Shown here: positions 1 to 10,014 of the stretch, piece by piece
Layout of the letters: every line of letters begins with the position of its first letter
Position numbering within the stretch: position 1 is the stretch's first letter
NCBI RefSeq assembly: GCF_000982825.1
Contig: NZ_CP011047.1
Span: 3,906,001 to 3,970,000, forward strand
Direction of reading: 5' to 3'
Length of the DNA stretch: 64,000 bases
Source of the DNA: Cronobacter sakazakii
Lineage (GTDB): Bacteria > Pseudomonadota > Gammaproteobacteria > Enterobacterales > Enterobacteriaceae
Notes under the pieces: model-generated
Seen by the model: only the letters and a program-made list of their open reading frames with translations
Told to the model about the DNA's origin: nothing
Database searches by the model: none
Position numbers and translations under genes: made by a program

Positions 1-49
1 TCAAAATCAGAATGCGCCACGGGGAGCGCACCACAGGCAGATTATTCAT
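1..49 (-). CDS. potI: PotI, putrescine ABC transporter permease (5' end only)
   Basis: Only the first 16 codons are in the window. The ATG at 49-47 overlaps the potH TGA in an ATGA arrangement, which implies translational coupling. The readable peptide begins MNNLPVVRSPWRILIL, matching the PotI N-terminus as I recall it. PotI is the second inner-membrane permease of the PotFGHI putrescine importer. The identification rests on this short peptide and on the operon order potF-potG-potH-potI. Confidence 0.85.
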   Translation of the reverse strand, partial: MNNLPVVRSPWRILIL

Positions 50-1005
50 GCATGGTCTCCCATCGTTTTGTTCTGATATTTGTGGAACCACATGATGGGC
101 ACAATCAGCACCACTAGCATGGTGATCGCCACCGCCGAGGCCACCGGCCAGTCGCGGTTATTAAAGAACTCCTGCCAGAGCACGCGGCCTATCATGATGC
201 TGTCCGGCCCGCCGAGCAGTTCCGGGATAACGAACTCCCCTACCGCCGGGATAAACACCAGCATCGAGCCCGCGATGATCCCGCCTTTGGTGAGCGGCAC
301 GATGATGCTGAAGAAGGTTTTCAGCGGACGCGCGCCCAGATCGAGCGACGCCTCGACCAGCGAGTAGTCGATGCGGGTTAGCGCGGTGTAGATTGGCAGC
401 ACCATAAACGGCAGATACGCGTACACAATCCCGATGTAAACCGCGAGATTGGTATGCAGGATGGTGAGCGGCTGATCGATAACCCCGAGCCTCAACAGCA
501 CGTTATTCAGCACGCCGTTCTCTTTAAGGATGCCCATCCAGGCGTAAACGCGGATAAGAAACGACGTCCACGACGGCAGGATCACCAGCAGCAGCAGGAT
601 GTTGCGCGTCGACGGCTTGCTGTGCGCCACCGCCCAGGCGAGCGGATAGCCGAGCAGCAGACAGAACAGCGTTGAGATAGCCGCCACCTGTAACGACTGC
701 AAATACGCCTCGAAATAGAGCGGATCGTCGGTCAGTTGCAGGAAGTTGCCGATATTCAGCGTCACCGATAATTGATCGTCCGCCCAGCTCACCAGATCGG
801 TATACGGCGGGATCGCGCGCGCCATCTCTGCAAGGCTTATCTTGAAGACGATTAAAAACGGCAGCATAAACAGCAGGATCAGCCACAGATAAGGCAGCGC
901 GACCACAAGCTTACGGCCATGCGCCATTTGCAGGCGCGCGAGCCAGAGCCGGAAACCGCCGGGCGCGGCAGACGGCGACTCGCTTTGACGTTCAATAGTG
1001 CTCAT
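46..1005 (-). CDS. potH: PotH, putrescine ABC transporter permease
   Basis: Inner-membrane permease of the PotFGHI putrescine importer; it pairs with PotI to form the channel energised by PotG. The 319-residue protein has about six hydrophobic segments. A binding-protein-dependent permease (EAA-type) loop is visible around residues 220-240 (EASLDLGARPLKTFF followed by a proline), which contacts the ATPase. Length is close to E. coli PotH (317). The start ATG lies 10 nt after the potG stop, and the gene ends in a 4-nt overlap with potI, so it is an internal operon gene. The sequence is near-identical to the family through the membrane region; only the first 15 or so residues vary. Confidence 0.97.
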   Translation of the reverse strand: MSTIERQSESPSAAPGGFRLWLARLQMAHGRKLVVALPYLWLILLFMLPFLIVFKISLAEMARAIPPYTDLVSWADDQLSVTLNIGNFLQLTDDPLYFEAYLQSLQVAAISTLFCLLLGYPLAWAVAHSKPSTRNILLLLVILPSWTSFLIRVYAWMGILKENGVLNNVLLRLGVIDQPLTILHTNLAVYIGIVYAYLPFMVLPIYTALTRIDYSLVEASLDLGARPLKTFFSIIVPLTKGGIIAGSMLVFIPAVGEFVIPELLGGPDSIMIGRVLWQEFFNNRDWPVASAVAITMLVVLIVPIMWFHKYQNKTMGDHA

Positions 1006-1015
1006 CTGTCGCTCC

Positions 1016-2149
1016 TTACACCGTCAGCACAACGCAGCTGTCCGCGTCCCAGCACAGGCGGACTTCATCACCCCAGGTGGGCGCGCCTTTGCGGTAGCGG
1101 TGCGCGTTCTGCAACTGCGCGCTGATCATCTGCCCGCTGTGCAGCCGCACGTGGTAGATAGAGAGATCGCCAAGATAGGCAATATGCACCACTTCACCCA
1201 CGCCAAAGTTAAAGCCATCGGCGGGCGGCTCGTCGCAGAGCATCACTTTCTCCGGGCGCAGCGCCACGTGAACCGGCACGCCGTCCACCACCGAGGCGTC
1301 CGGATCCACTTTCAGCGGATGCACCAGCCCCGGCGCGTCGATGATTAATCCGTCGTCGCGACGTTCACGCAGCAGCCCGTCGAAGACGTTCACCGAGCCG
1401 ATAAACTCCGCGCTGTAGCGGGTGGTGGGATGCTCGTAAATCTCTTCCGGCTCACCGATTTGCACAAACTTGCCGCGGTTCATGATGGCGATGCGGCCTG
1501 CCATCGTCATCGCCTCTTCCTGATCGTGCGTCACCATCACGCAGGTCACGCCGACGCGCTCAAGAATATCGACGACTTCAAGCTGCATACGGTCGCGCAG
1601 CTTTTTATCGAGCGCGCCCATCGGCTCGTCGAGCAGCAGCAGTTTCGGGCGTTTGGCGAGGCTGCGGGCCAGCGCCACGCGCTGCCGCTGGCCGCCGGAA
1701 AGCTGGTGCGGCTTACGCTTCGCGAACTCCTGCATATGCACCAGGCCGAGCATCTCTTCGACGCGGCCTGCTATCTCCGCCTTCGGCAGTTTGTCCTGTT
1801 TCAGGCCGAAAGCGATATTCTGCTCAACCGTCATATGCGGAAAGAGCGCGTAGGACTGGAACATCATATTGATGGGGCGCTGGTAGGGCGGCACGTGGGA
1901 GAGATCCACGCCATCCAGCACAATCTGCCCGGCGGTGGGAATTTCAAAGCCCGCGAGCATACGCAGAAGCGTTGATTTTCCGCACCCGGAGGCACCGAGC
2001 AGCGCGAAAATTTCGCCTTTATAGATGGTCAGGCTGACGTCATCGACGGCGTGCTGGCCGTCGAACGATTTGGTCAGGTTACGGATTTCCAGCAGCGGGG
2101 TCAGCGCCTTGCGGGGTTTCGCCTGTGGGCGGGGAATAGCGTCGTTCAC
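1016..2149 (-). CDS. potG: PotG, putrescine ABC transporter ATPase
   Basis: Cytoplasmic ATPase of the putrescine importer. I place the start at the GTG at 2149-2147, giving 377 residues beginning (V)NDAIPRPQ, the family length and N-terminus; the open frame extends 41 codons further upstream without resembling PotG. Walker [10 protein letters not shown] lies at about residues 52-60, followed by the signature LSGGQRQR, Walker B LLLLDEP and the switch histidine (VTHDQEEA). A C-terminal TOBE-type regulatory domain follows (about 300-377). It lies 139 bp downstream of potF, separated by a strong hairpin, and 10 bp before potH. Confidence 0.97.
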   Translation of the reverse strand: MNDAIPRPQAKPRKALTPLLEIRNLTKSFDGQHAVDDVSLTIYKGEIFALLGASGCGKSTLLRMLAGFEIPTAGQIVLDGVDLSHVPPYQRPINMMFQSYALFPHMTVEQNIAFGLKQDKLPKAEIAGRVEEMLGLVHMQEFAKRKPHQLSGGQRQRVALARSLAKRPKLLLLDEPMGALDKKLRDRMQLEVVDILERVGVTCVMVTHDQEEAMTMAGRIAIMNRGKFVQIGEPEEIYEHPTTRYSAEFIGSVNVFDGLLRERRDDGLIIDAPGLVHPLKVDPDASVVDGVPVHVALRPEKVMLCDEPPADGFNFGVGEVVHIAYLGDLSIYHVRLHSGQMISAQLQNAHRYRKGAPTWGDEVRLCWDADSCVVLTV

Positions 2150-2208
2150 TACATTGCTCTCCGGCAAAAAGCAAAAGTACCTGTGCGGCCCGGTTGCCGC
2201 ACAAATGG

Positions 2209-2237
2209 CAGAACAGAGGCGCGTGTCCTCTGTTCTG
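2209..2237 (-). other. potF-potG intercistronic hairpin
   Basis: A perfect 11-bp inverted repeat (CAGAACAGAGG / CCTCTGTTCTG) encloses a 7-nt loop just after potF. No T-run follows in the direction of transcription, so it looks more like a partial attenuator or a 3' mRNA stabiliser. Such a structure would favour high expression of the periplasmic binding protein over the membrane genes. The structure is seen directly; the role is inferred. Confidence 0.7.
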
Positions 2238-2288
2238 TTATGGGGCAGTTGCACCGCCCCGATGCACACCATTTACGGCAAAACGGCC

Positions 2289-3401
2289 TTATTTACCGCT
2301 TTTCACTTTGGTCCAGGCGCGGGTTCTGACGCGATCCAGCTTCGGCTCCTGCACTTTGAGGGTGAAGAGTTTGGCCATCACGTCCGGCGGCGGGTAGATG
2401 CCCGGATTGTCGCGCACCTCTTTGCTCACCAGCGGCGTGGAAGCTTTGTTGCCGCTCGCGTAGTAGACGTGGTCGCTGATGTGTGCCATGACGTCCGGGC
2501 GCATCAGGTAGTTGAGGAACTGGTACGCTTCGTCTTTGTTTTTGGCGTCCGCCGGCATCGCGAAGACGTCAAAGAACGCCAGCGCGCCTTCTTTCGGAAT
2601 GGTGTAAGAGATATTGACGCCGTTCTTCGCCTCTTTCGCGCGGTTCGCCGCCTGCCACACATCGCCCGCCCAGCCGATGGCCACACAGATGTCGCCGTTC
2701 GCCAGATCGTTGATGTACTGGGAGGAGTGGAAGTAACGGATATTCGGACGCAGCTTCAGCAGCAGATCGGTCGCCGCACCGCTGTAGTCATCCGCTTTGC
2801 TGCTGTTCGGATCTTTGCCGAGGTAATTCAGCACGGTCGCGAAAATTTCTTCCGGGGCATCCAGGAAGGAGACACCGCAGCTTTTGAGTTTTTCGAGATT
2901 TTCCGGTTTCAGCACCAGATCCCAGCTATTCAGCGGGGCATCGGTGCCGAGCGCGGCTTTCACTTTGTCCACGTTATAGCCGATGCCGGTGGTCGCCCAC
3001 AGGTAAGGCATCGCGTATTTGTTATCAGGGTCGTGCTTTGCCACCAGCTTGAGGATTTCCGGATCGAGATTTTTCCAGTTCGGCAGTTTGCTCTTATCAA
3101 GCGGCTGGAACACGCCGGCGGTGAGCTGGCGCTCAAGGAAGCTTGCGGACGGCACGACGAGGTCAAAACCGGTGCTGCCCGCCATCAGTTTGCCTTCCAG
3201 CACTTCGTTGGAATCGAACACGTCATAGACGACTTTAATGCCGGTCTCTTTAGTGAAATTCGCGATCGTGTCCGGGGCAATATAGTCTGACCAGTTATAC
3301 ACATGCAGCGTTTTCTGTTCAGCCGCCAGGGTCGTCGCAGAAACGGCCATCAACGCACCGGCAACCACACCCGATAACCATTTTTTACTCTGGGTGGACA
3401 T
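2289..3401 (-). CDS. potF: PotF, periplasmic putrescine-binding protein
   Basis: Periplasmic solute-binding protein that delivers putrescine to PotHI. The start at 3401 gives 370 residues, the E. coli length, with a signal peptide ([11 protein letters not shown]..., cleavage after about residue 26, ...TTLAA). The mature protein begins [18 protein letters not shown], the typical start of the PotD/PotF family, with polyamine-binding motifs such as SDY and [11 protein letters not shown]. The open frame runs 25 codons further upstream, but that segment is not signal-like. First gene of potFGHI. The 358-bp gap upstream should hold its promoter. Confidence 0.97.
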   Translation of the reverse strand: MSTQSKKWLSGVVAGALMAVSATTLAAEQKTLHVYNWSDYIAPDTIANFTKETGIKVVYDVFDSNEVLEGKLMAGSTGFDLVVPSASFLERQLTAGVFQPLDKSKLPNWKNLDPEILKLVAKHDPDNKYAMPYLWATTGIGYNVDKVKAALGTDAPLNSWDLVLKPENLEKLKSCGVSFLDAPEEIFATVLNYLGKDPNSSKADDYSGAATDLLLKLRPNIRYFHSSQYINDLANGDICVAIGWAGDVWQAANRAKEAKNGVNISYTIPKEGALAFFDVFAMPADAKNKDEAYQFLNYLMRPDVMAHISDHVYYASGNKASTPLVSKEVRDNPGIYPPPDVMAKLFTLKVQEPKLDRVRTRAWTKVKSGK

Positions 3402-3718
3402 ATCTGTTTTCCTTCTGAATAAAGGGTAAAAGTCCGCGTCGGCGCGAACTAAATTTACGCAATTAAACATATGCAATATTCATGCATAGATGGTCATTCT
3501 GCACAGAAAAAAGAGCGCGGCTCTCCGGCAGACATTGCACGCTGTATGCAGCTTCGCAAGGATAACTGTAGCCTGACCCCGAGGCTATAGCCCGGAATAA
3601 AAAACTCCATTTAACAATTTTTTAGCCAGATTTGGTCTATGTGATAAGCCAAAATAGCGATGTGAGCGGTGATTTATGCTATCGCAACAGTTTATTTACA
3701 GGATAAAAACGGGAAATA
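3402..3718. other. potF upstream region
   Basis: This non-coding stretch lies between the potF start and the ybjN terminator hairpin. It is AT-richer than the genes and should contain the potF promoter (minus strand). I could not assign a convincing -35/-10 pair or a regulator site. No small reading frame with a credible ribosome-binding site was seen. Confidence 0.5.
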
Positions 3719-3743
3719 CGCAGCCGCCCTGGTGGCGACTGCG
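3719..3743 (-). terminator. Likely ybjN transcription terminator
   Basis: Read on the minus strand, CGCAGTCGCC and GGGCGGCTGCG form a GC-rich stem with a 4-nt loop. It starts 17 bp after the ybjN stop and is followed by a T-rich stretch (TATTTCCCGTTTTT). This fits a Rho-independent terminator with an interrupted U-tract. Confidence 0.6.
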
Positions 3744-3759
3744 CTAAAAGCAGGCGGGA

Positions 3760-4239
3760 TCAGTGAAGAAAATGGTTATTCACTTCGGGTTCCCCTTTTT
3801 CATCCTCTTCGGGGGTATAAATCAGGTGATGCGCGCGCGCTTCCATAAGCACCATCGAGGTCTGCTGTTCGCTCTGGCGGTAAAACGCTTCGAACTGTGC
3901 CACCGTCACGCCCATTTCCACGAGCAGCGTCTGACACACCACCAGCTTCGGCAGGTTATCATCCTGGATATCGAGAAAAGCCTTTAAGGTCAACGAACCG
4001 GCATTAATGGCTGAGAGATCGGCGGCGACCGTCAGCAGCGCCGAGGGCTTGATTTCCGCCATCGCGGAAAACATCACCACGTTGTCCACCAGATCTATCT
4101 TGGCGTCGAATACGCCTTCGAAATTCTGCATATGGGGAAGATGGAGCGCCTGGCAGGTATCACACTCGAAAAAGCTCACGCCGAGGTTATCGAGCCAGCG
4201 GCGCAGGGTGTCCAGCGTCGGGACGACGAGTGAATCCAT
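3760..4239 (-). CDS. ybjN: YbjN family protein
   Basis: A 159-residue cytoplasmic protein matching E. coli YbjN (about 158 aa) over its length, including the N-terminal SFFECDTCQALHLPHMQN motif and the C-terminal NHFLH. The family has a fold related to type III secretion chaperones and is described as a sensory or regulatory protein affecting motility and stress traits in E. coli; the molecular mechanism is unknown. It sits downstream of rimK with an 80-bp gap, as in E. coli, so it may be the last gene of an nfsA-rimK-ybjN transcript. Confidence 0.93.
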   Translation of the reverse strand: MDSLVVPTLDTLRRWLDNLGVSFFECDTCQALHLPHMQNFEGVFDAKIDLVDNVVMFSAMAEIKPSALLTVAADLSAINAGSLTLKAFLDIQDDNLPKLVVCQTLLVEMGVTVAQFEAFYRQSEQQTSMVLMEARAHHLIYTPEEDEKGEPEVNNHFLH

Positions 4240-4319
4240 AAAACCTGTAGCCTCTTAGTCAACAAACATGTCAATCGGATAGCTTACGCAAAAAACGGGC
4301 GTTATACCATGATGCCAGG

Positions 4320-5222
<903 letters not shown>

Positions 5223-5264
5223 CCTGCACCTCTCTGAACACGTCGTGAAAACCGGCCTATCATA

Positions 5265-5290
5265 CACGCCCCCGCGCGGGCGGGGGAGTG
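5265..5290 (-). other. nfsA-rimK intercistronic GC hairpin
   Basis: CAC-G-CCCCCGC and its complement GCGGGGG-A-GTG form a stem with one mismatch and a 4-nt loop in the short nfsA-rimK gap. No T-tract follows. It probably tunes relative expression or RNA stability rather than terminating transcription. Confidence 0.5.
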
Positions 5291-5299
5291 TAAAAAGGC

Positions 5300-6022
5300 T
5301 TAGCGTGTCGCCCAGCCCTGCTTGTGCAGATAGTCGAGAATAAACGGACGGTTCTCTTTAATGATGGTGCGGCGGATCTGATCGCTCCAGGTGTCGCGGC
5401 GGGCGTTGCTGTCGCGATGCAGGTAGTAGTCGGCTATCTCTTCGTCATATTCAGCAAGCAGTTCACGGTCGACCGGCTGGTAGCGGTTTTCGTGCACCAT
5501 CAGGCCCGCAGGCATACGCGGTTTCACCTGCGGATTGTCCGCCGGCCAGCCGAGGCACAGGCCAAACAGCGGCAGCACATGTTTCGGCAGGCCCAGCAGT
5601 TCTGTGACCGCTTCAATGCTGTTACGAATACCGCCGATGTAAACCCCGCCGAGGCCAAGCGATTCCGCCGCGACCAGCGCGTTTTGTCCGAGCATCGCGG
5701 TATCTACCACGCCAAGCAAAAGCTGTTCAGCCAGCCCCAGTTGCGCATCCGGGCAGATTTGCAGATGACGGTTGAAATCGGCGCAGAAAACCCAGAACTC
5801 GGCGGCTTTCGCGACGTGCGGCTGACCGCCGGTCAGCGTCACCAGTTGCTCACGCATCGCGCGGTCGGTTACACGAATAATGGAGCTGCACTGCAGGAAA
5901 CTGGAGCTGGAGGCGGACTGCGCCGCGTGGATAATCGCTTCACGCTGGGCGTCGCTGATGGGCTCATCGGTATAGTGGCGAATGGAACGGTGCGAGCAAA
6001 GCAGCTCAATCGTTGGCGTCAT
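5300..6022 (-). CDS. nfsA: NfsA, oxygen-insensitive NADPH nitroreductase
   Basis: FMN-dependent NADPH nitroreductase that performs two-electron reduction of nitroaromatics and quinones. With the start at 6022 the protein has 240 residues, the E. coli length, beginning [22 protein letters not shown], where the HRSIR(H/R)(F/Y) segment is the FMN-contacting signature. Further family features are [25 protein letters not shown] and the C-terminal [18 protein letters not shown]. In E. coli the gene is SoxRS-induced and follows ybjC. Here ybjC is missing, so nfsA has its own 128-bp upstream region with a TATACT -10 candidate at 6086-6081. Confidence 0.97.
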   Translation of the reverse strand: MTPTIELLCSHRSIRHYTDEPISDAQREAIIHAAQSASSSSFLQCSSIIRVTDRAMREQLVTLTGGQPHVAKAAEFWVFCADFNRHLQICPDAQLGLAEQLLLGVVDTAMLGQNALVAAESLGLGGVYIGGIRNSIEAVTELLGLPKHVLPLFGLCLGWPADNPQVKPRMPAGLMVHENRYQPVDRELLAEYDEEIADYYLHRDSNARRDTWSDQIRRTIIKENRPFILDYLHKQGWATR

Positions 6023-6143
6023 CACGTTTTCCTTATTCCTGGTGTGTTGAAAAGCAAGCGAAAGCTTGCCCAAACACATCAGTATAATCGTAATGCGCCG
6101 GATGGCGGTTAACGGAACGTTGCGTTAAGAAACGAAAATGAAA

Positions 6144-6160
6144 CCGGCCGTTACAGCCGG
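6144..6160 (-). terminator. ybjM terminator overlapping its stop codon
   Basis: CCGGC and GCCGG pair across a 7-nt loop and are followed on the minus strand by a T-rich run (TTTCATTTTCGTTTCTT). The stem overlaps the ybjM TAA codon. Confidence 0.6.
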
Positions 6161-6528
6161 CGTCTGCTATCCCCGCGATGGCGCAGCGTAAGCAGGAACA
6201 GCCAGCAGAGCGAGCCGATAGAGCACCAGAACAGCGCGCTGAAAATCCACGCCAGCTCCTGCCAGAAGGAGCGCGCTTCCCCGCCCCACAGATGCAAAAG
6301 CACCAGGCAGAGCGGCGCGGCGATAAGCGCGCCTGCCAGCGGCTTAAGTTCACGGCCCCGTCTGGCGCAAACACCCGCCACAGCGCCAGGCAGCATAAAA
6401 GATAAAATCCCCAGATCCATCGTTCCGGCACCTGGCGCGAACGTACCCGGCACCATTTTTTGTGCCATGAATACCGCCAGAAACAGAATAAAACAGCAGG
6501 CGGTCGCAGCCCGGCTATGACGTCGCAT
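6151..6528 (-). CDS. ybjM: YbjM, small inner-membrane protein
   Basis: A 125-residue hydrophobic protein of unknown function with about four transmembrane segments, matching E. coli YbjM in length. Conserved features include the N-terminal ACCFILFL, a LPGAVAG segment, the Leu-Lys-Pro-Leu motif followed by GALIAAP, and a C-terminal SFWQELAW(I/L)FSA(L/V)FWC. I chose the ATG at 6528 because it gives the family length; a TTG 11 codons upstream with an AGGAG sequence in front is a possible alternative. In E. coli grxA lies between this gene and ybjC-nfsA; here that space is only 128 bp. Confidence 0.82.
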   Translation of the reverse strand: MRRHSRAATACCFILFLAVFMAQKMVPGTFAPGAGTMDLGILSFMLPGAVAGVCARRGRELKPLAGALIAAPLCLVLLHLWGGEARSFWQELAWIFSALFWCSIGSLCWLFLLTLRHRGDSRRRL

Positions 6529-6820
6529 CAACAAATATCCCCCTGATAGTGCCTGTATCAACCTGATCTCCTCTCCGCCGGTGCGGATGTTTAGTCAGAT
6601 AAAGCATGGCGGCAGTCCGTGCCTCATAATTAACTGCGGGTAATAGAATATTCTTGCTGGCCGATACTATTCATAACGATTAAACTAGCGGCGGCTAAAA
6701 GCTTATGCAGACGAAATAATGGCTCCGGAAAAAGCGAACTTCCGGTAAAACATAAGCAAAATCCTAGCCCAGAAGCCTCTCCTTTTCAACAACTTACTGG
6801 TAAACAAGAAGTTAGCCTCC

Positions 6821-8503
6821 GTGAATATAAACGTCGCAGATTTGTTAAACGGGAATTACATCCTGTTATTATTTGTGGTGCTGGCGCTCGGCCTGTGTCT
6901 TGGTAAATTACGCCTGGGTTCTGTGCAACTGGGTAATTCCATTGGCGTTTTAGTCGTTTCATTATTATTAGGCCAGCAGCATTTTTCGATTAACACCGAC
7001 GCGCTTAACCTCGGCTTTATGCTGTTTATTTTTTGCGTCGGTGTCGAAGCCGGCCCTAACTTTTTTTCTATTTTCTTTCGCGACGGTAAGAATTATCTGA
7101 TGCTGGCGCTGGTCATGGTCGGCAGCGCTCTGCTCATTGCGCTCGGGCTTGGCCGCGCGTTCGGCTGGGATATCGGCCTGACCGCCGGGATGCTGGCGGG
7201 TTCAATGACCTCCACCCCCGTGCTGGTGGGCGCGGGCGACACATTACGCCACGCTGGTATGGAAGGCGCACAGCTTGCCCAGGCGCTGGATCACCTGAGC
7301 CTCGGCTATGCGCTGACGTACCTTATCGGGCTGGTAAGCCTGATTTTCGGGGCGCGCTACCTGCCGAAACTCCAGCACCAGGATCTGCAAACCAGCGCCC
7401 AGCAAATTGCGCGCGAGCGCGGTCTCGATACCGACGCCAACCGCAAAGTCTATCTGCCGGTTATCCGCGCCTATCGCGTGGGGCCGGAGCTGGTCGCCTG
7501 GGCCGACGGCAAAAACCTGCGCGAGCTTGGCATCTATCGCCAGACCGGCTGTTACATCGAGCGTATTCGCCGCAACGGCATTCTTGCGAGCCCGGACGGC
7601 GACGCGGTCTTGCAGATGGGCGATGAGATTGCGCTGGTAGGCTACCCGGACGCCCACGCGCGCCTCGACCCGAGCTTTCGCAACGGTAAAGAGGTGTTCG
7701 ACCGCGATCTGCTCGACATGCGCATCGTCACTGAAGAGATCGTGGTGAAAAACCACAACGTGGTGGGCCGCCGTCTCGGCCAGCTCAAGCTCACCGACCA
7801 CGGCTGCTTCTTAAACCGCGTCATCCGTAGCCAGATTGAGATGCCGATTGACGACAACATCGTCCTTAACAAAGGCGACGTCTTACAGGTGAGCGGCGAC
7901 GCACGACGCGTGAAAACCATCGCCGACCGTATCGGGTTTATCTCCATCCACAGCCAGGTAACGGACCTTCTCGCCTTCTGCGCCTTCTTTATTGTCGGCC
8001 TGATGATCGGGATGATCACTTTCCAGTTCAGCTCGTTCAGCTTCGGTATCGGTAACGCCGCCGGTCTGCTGTTCGCCGGGATCATGCTCGGCTTCCTGCG
8101 CGCCAACCACCCGACGTTCGGCTATATCCCGCAGGGCGCGCTGATGATGGTGAAAGAGTTTGGCCTGATGGTGTTTATGGCGGGCGTGGGCCTGAGCGCG
8201 GGCAGCGGCATCGGCCACGGCCTCGGCGCTGTGGGCGGCCAGATGCTGTTTGCGGGTTTGATAGTGAGCCTGCTGCCGGTGGTGATTTGCTTCCTGTTCG
8301 GCGCGTATGTGCTGCGCATGAACCGCGCGCTGCTGTTTGGCGCGATGATGGGCGCACGCACCTGCGCACCTGCGATGGAGATCATCAGCGATACCGCGCG
8401 CAGCAATATCCCGGCGCTCGGCTACGCGGGCACCTATGCGATAGCCAACGTGCTGTTGACGCTTGCCGGTACGTTTATCGTCATCATCTGGCCCGGCACA
8501 TAA
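6821..8503 (+). CDS. ybjL: YbjL, AspT/YidE-family putative transporter
   Basis: Inner-membrane protein of the aspartate:alanine exchanger (AAE/AspT) family: two blocks of membrane segments flank two cytoplasmic TrkA-C (RCK_C) domains at about residues 200-370. It starts with GTG ([17 protein letters not shown]), is 560 residues long and aligns over the full length of E. coli YbjL (561). The repeated glycine-rich motifs [20 protein letters not shown] and [17 protein letters not shown] are characteristic of the two halves. The substrate is unknown. It is divergent from ybjM and followed on the same strand by rybB. Confidence 0.95.
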   Translation: MNINVADLLNGNYILLLFVVLALGLCLGKLRLGSVQLGNSIGVLVVSLLLGQQHFSINTDALNLGFMLFIFCVGVEAGPNFFSIFFRDGKNYLMLALVMVGSALLIALGLGRAFGWDIGLTAGMLAGSMTSTPVLVGAGDTLRHAGMEGAQLAQALDHLSLGYALTYLIGLVSLIFGARYLPKLQHQDLQTSAQQIARERGLDTDANRKVYLPVIRAYRVGPELVAWADGKNLRELGIYRQTGCYIERIRRNGILASPDGDAVLQMGDEIALVGYPDAHARLDPSFRNGKEVFDRDLLDMRIVTEEIVVKNHNVVGRRLGQLKLTDHGCFLNRVIRSQIEMPIDDNIVLNKGDVLQVSGDARRVKTIADRIGFISIHSQVTDLLAFCAFFIVGLMIGMITFQFSSFSFGIGNAAGLLFAGIMLGFLRANHPTFGYIPQGALMMVKEFGLMVFMAGVGLSAGSGIGHGLGAVGGQMLFAGLIVSLLPVVICFLFGAYVLRMNRALLFGAMMGARTCAPAMEIISDTARSNIPALGYAGTYAIANVLLTLAGTFIVIIWPGT

Positions 8504-8530
8504 AAAAACGAGAAATTTTGCAGATGGCGC

Positions 8531-8558
8531 GAACTTTTCGAAAAAGCATCAGTCTCAA
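8531..8558 (+). promoter_or_regulatory. Sigma-E promoter of rybB
   Basis: GAACTT at 8531-8536 and TCTCAA at 8553-8558, separated by 16 bp, match the sigma-E -35 (GGAACTT) and -10 (TCnAA-type) elements. They lie 5 bp before the predicted RybB 5' end. RybB is an established member of the E. coli and Salmonella sigma-E regulon. Confidence 0.85.
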
Positions 8559-8563
8559 TTAGT

Positions 8564-8642
8564 GCCACTGCTTTTCTTTGATGTCCCCATTTTGTGGAGC
8601 CCATCAACCCCGCCATCTTGGTTCAAGGTTGATGGGTTTTTT
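8564..8642 (+). ncRNA. rybB: RybB, Hfq-dependent small RNA
   Basis: The 79-nt segment begins GCCACTGCTTTTCTTTGATG, the highly conserved RybB 5' seed that base-pairs with porin mRNAs. It ends in a Rho-independent terminator: stem CCCATCAACC (8600-8609) / GGTTGATGGG (8627-8636), followed by TTTTTT. The location immediately after ybjL matches E. coli. RybB represses outer-membrane protein synthesis when sigma-E senses envelope stress. Only a few terminator-loop bases appear to differ from the E. coli sequence I recall. Confidence 0.95.
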
Positions 8643-8780
8643 GTTGTCCGGGGTTTGGTATTGCCGCTTATGCACTTATGTCTCAGTGACCAAACATGGC
8701 CTCGGATGCCACTCAAGGGTCTTTCGGTTCTTACCACCCGTTCAAAAACTATTTTCCTGGTAAAAAAACCGTTTTACTGT

Positions 8781-9206
8781 CTATGTAAAATCAATAACGA
8801 CCTGAACCATGACCATATTTTTGTCCTTGAAAGTTCCAACATAGAGCGTTTCTTGTGGATCACTGCCGCGCCAGCAAGTTGCCTCGATATCGCAGGTTGC
8901 CTGTTTTTTATAGCCTTTAGAGGTGAGGTAACGGTCCACCTGCCTGGTATCAGATGTCCCATAGAATTTGACCACATGCACCTGAGAAGCAGGCCCGCTA
9001 ACATTGATAAAGCTAAATTCGTATTTTTCAGAAATCCGTGGCATTTCCTGTAAGATTTGGGGCGTGAAGAAGCGATACTCCCTTTCATCTTTTTCGGTAT
9101 AGTAAGCACTTTCTGTAAATTCCATTTTGATATACGGAATAGCACAGCCGAATGCACCAGCCAAAAGCACAACCAGACCAATAAAGACTTTTGTCTTCTT
9201 ACGCAT
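8781..9206 (-). CDS. Hypothetical membrane-anchored or lipoprotein-like protein
   Basis: I do not recognise this 141-residue protein. It starts MRKKTKVFIGLVVLLAGAFG and then a cysteine, so the N-terminus is either a lipoprotein signal (AFGC lipobox-like) or a single membrane anchor. The rest is soluble and probably exported, with two further cysteines in CDIEATC that could form a disulphide. The start codon overlaps the stop of the upstream gene by 8 bp (9199-9206), implying coupled translation and a joint role. Clearly AT-richer than the ybjL/rcdA backbone, which suggests horizontal acquisition. Confidence 0.7.
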   Translation of the reverse strand: MRKKTKVFIGLVVLLAGAFGCAIPYIKMEFTESAYYTEKDEREYRFFTPQILQEMPRISEKYEFSFINVSGPASQVHVVKFYGTSDTRQVDRYLTSKGYKKQATCDIEATCWRGSDPQETLYVGTFKDKNMVMVQVVIDFT

Positions 9207-9903
9207 AAGGTAGCGAACCTCCTTTAGCCCTATCGATATAATTCCCGTTCATAGTGTTAATTTTAACAATGCCAGAGCGGAAGTCATGCCATGGAGTGAC
9301 AGTTCGCATAAAATAAGGCAGATATCCCTTACGCGGTTTTGCGTTAGGAAACCGTTCTGGGTCAGGAAAAAGCCATGGTCTGAAATCATCACTCTTCCAG
9401 TTACCAATTTTACCGTAGTAGTCCCAGCGAGTTAAAGCATCCTCTCTACTGACTGGCCGCAACAAGTCGAAAGGATTATATATAGCGACTACACGATAAA
9501 AGCCCAACAAATCTGAAATCAAATCTTCACCACTAAATCCACTGTCTGTAAATAAACGGATAAAAAATGAACTTTGTAATCCTTCAAACTTTCCGGCCAG
9601 AATCATCATCATGGCTAAGGCGATGCTCAATTGCTCGTTATAAGTACGTCCGCGTTTGATAGTCCAGGTAAGGAACTTTCCCATTTTTATAGACCTTGTG
9701 GGATCAACCATCGATTGCGAGTAAGACACGTTGTATTCTTTTTTGCCAGATGACTCCCCGACTGCAAAATCCCTTAATAATTTCCTTATATCGTTACCCT
9801 GTGCGTGGCCTAAATCAATCCAGCCCAGAACCTCAGTATAGACAAGCCCATATTTAAGACCAGAACTCAACTTCCCATCTACAATATCTTCACGCTTACT
9901 CAT
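9199..9903 (-). CDS. Hypothetical protein with GWIDLGHA motif
   Basis: A 234-residue protein without signal peptide or membrane segment. Recognisable segments are LVYTEVLGWIDLGHAQGNDI (about 20-39) and DSGFSGEDLISDLLGFYRVV (about 125-144). The G-x-I-D-L-x-H pattern vaguely recalls DUF4056-type proteins, but I cannot assign the family with confidence. No obvious catalytic set is visible apart from the conserved His/Asp. Translationally coupled to the membrane-anchored gene downstream (8-bp overlap) and preceded by a 111-bp AT-rich gap after the DUF1493-like gene. Base composition marks it as foreign. Confidence 0.75.
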   Translation of the reverse strand: MSKREDIVDGKLSSGLKYGLVYTEVLGWIDLGHAQGNDIRKLLRDFAVGESSGKKEYNVSYSQSMVDPTRSIKMGKFLTWTIKRGRTYNEQLSIALAMMMILAGKFEGLQSSFFIRLFTDSGFSGEDLISDLLGFYRVVAIYNPFDLLRPVSREDALTRWDYYGKIGNWKSDDFRPWLFPDPERFPNAKPRKGYLPYFMRTVTPWHDFRSGIVKINTMNGNYIDRAKGGSLPYA

Positions 9904-10014
9904 CCTTAATAAACCTCACTTATCACATTTGCAAAAAATGTGATTTAAAAAAGGATGGATTTTCGTGCGCATTCCTGCATTTTTAATAATAGCTAACGCT
10001 GAATCAGATTATAA

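Noticed and set aside
2025..3290. 421-codon plus-strand frame opposite potG and potF
   Set aside because: It spans two conserved minus-strand genes and their gap; its composition (Arg, His, Val, Phe rich) is typical of antisense frames.
6033..6431. Minus-strand frame that might be a displaced grxA or ybjC
   Set aside because: The translation has no CxxC glutaredoxin motif and no resemblance to YbjC; it is an alternative frame of ybjM.
8463..9053. 196-codon plus-strand frame running through rybB
   Set aside because: It crosses the sigma-E promoter, the sRNA and its terminator, then runs antisense to the island gene; not a plausible protein gene.
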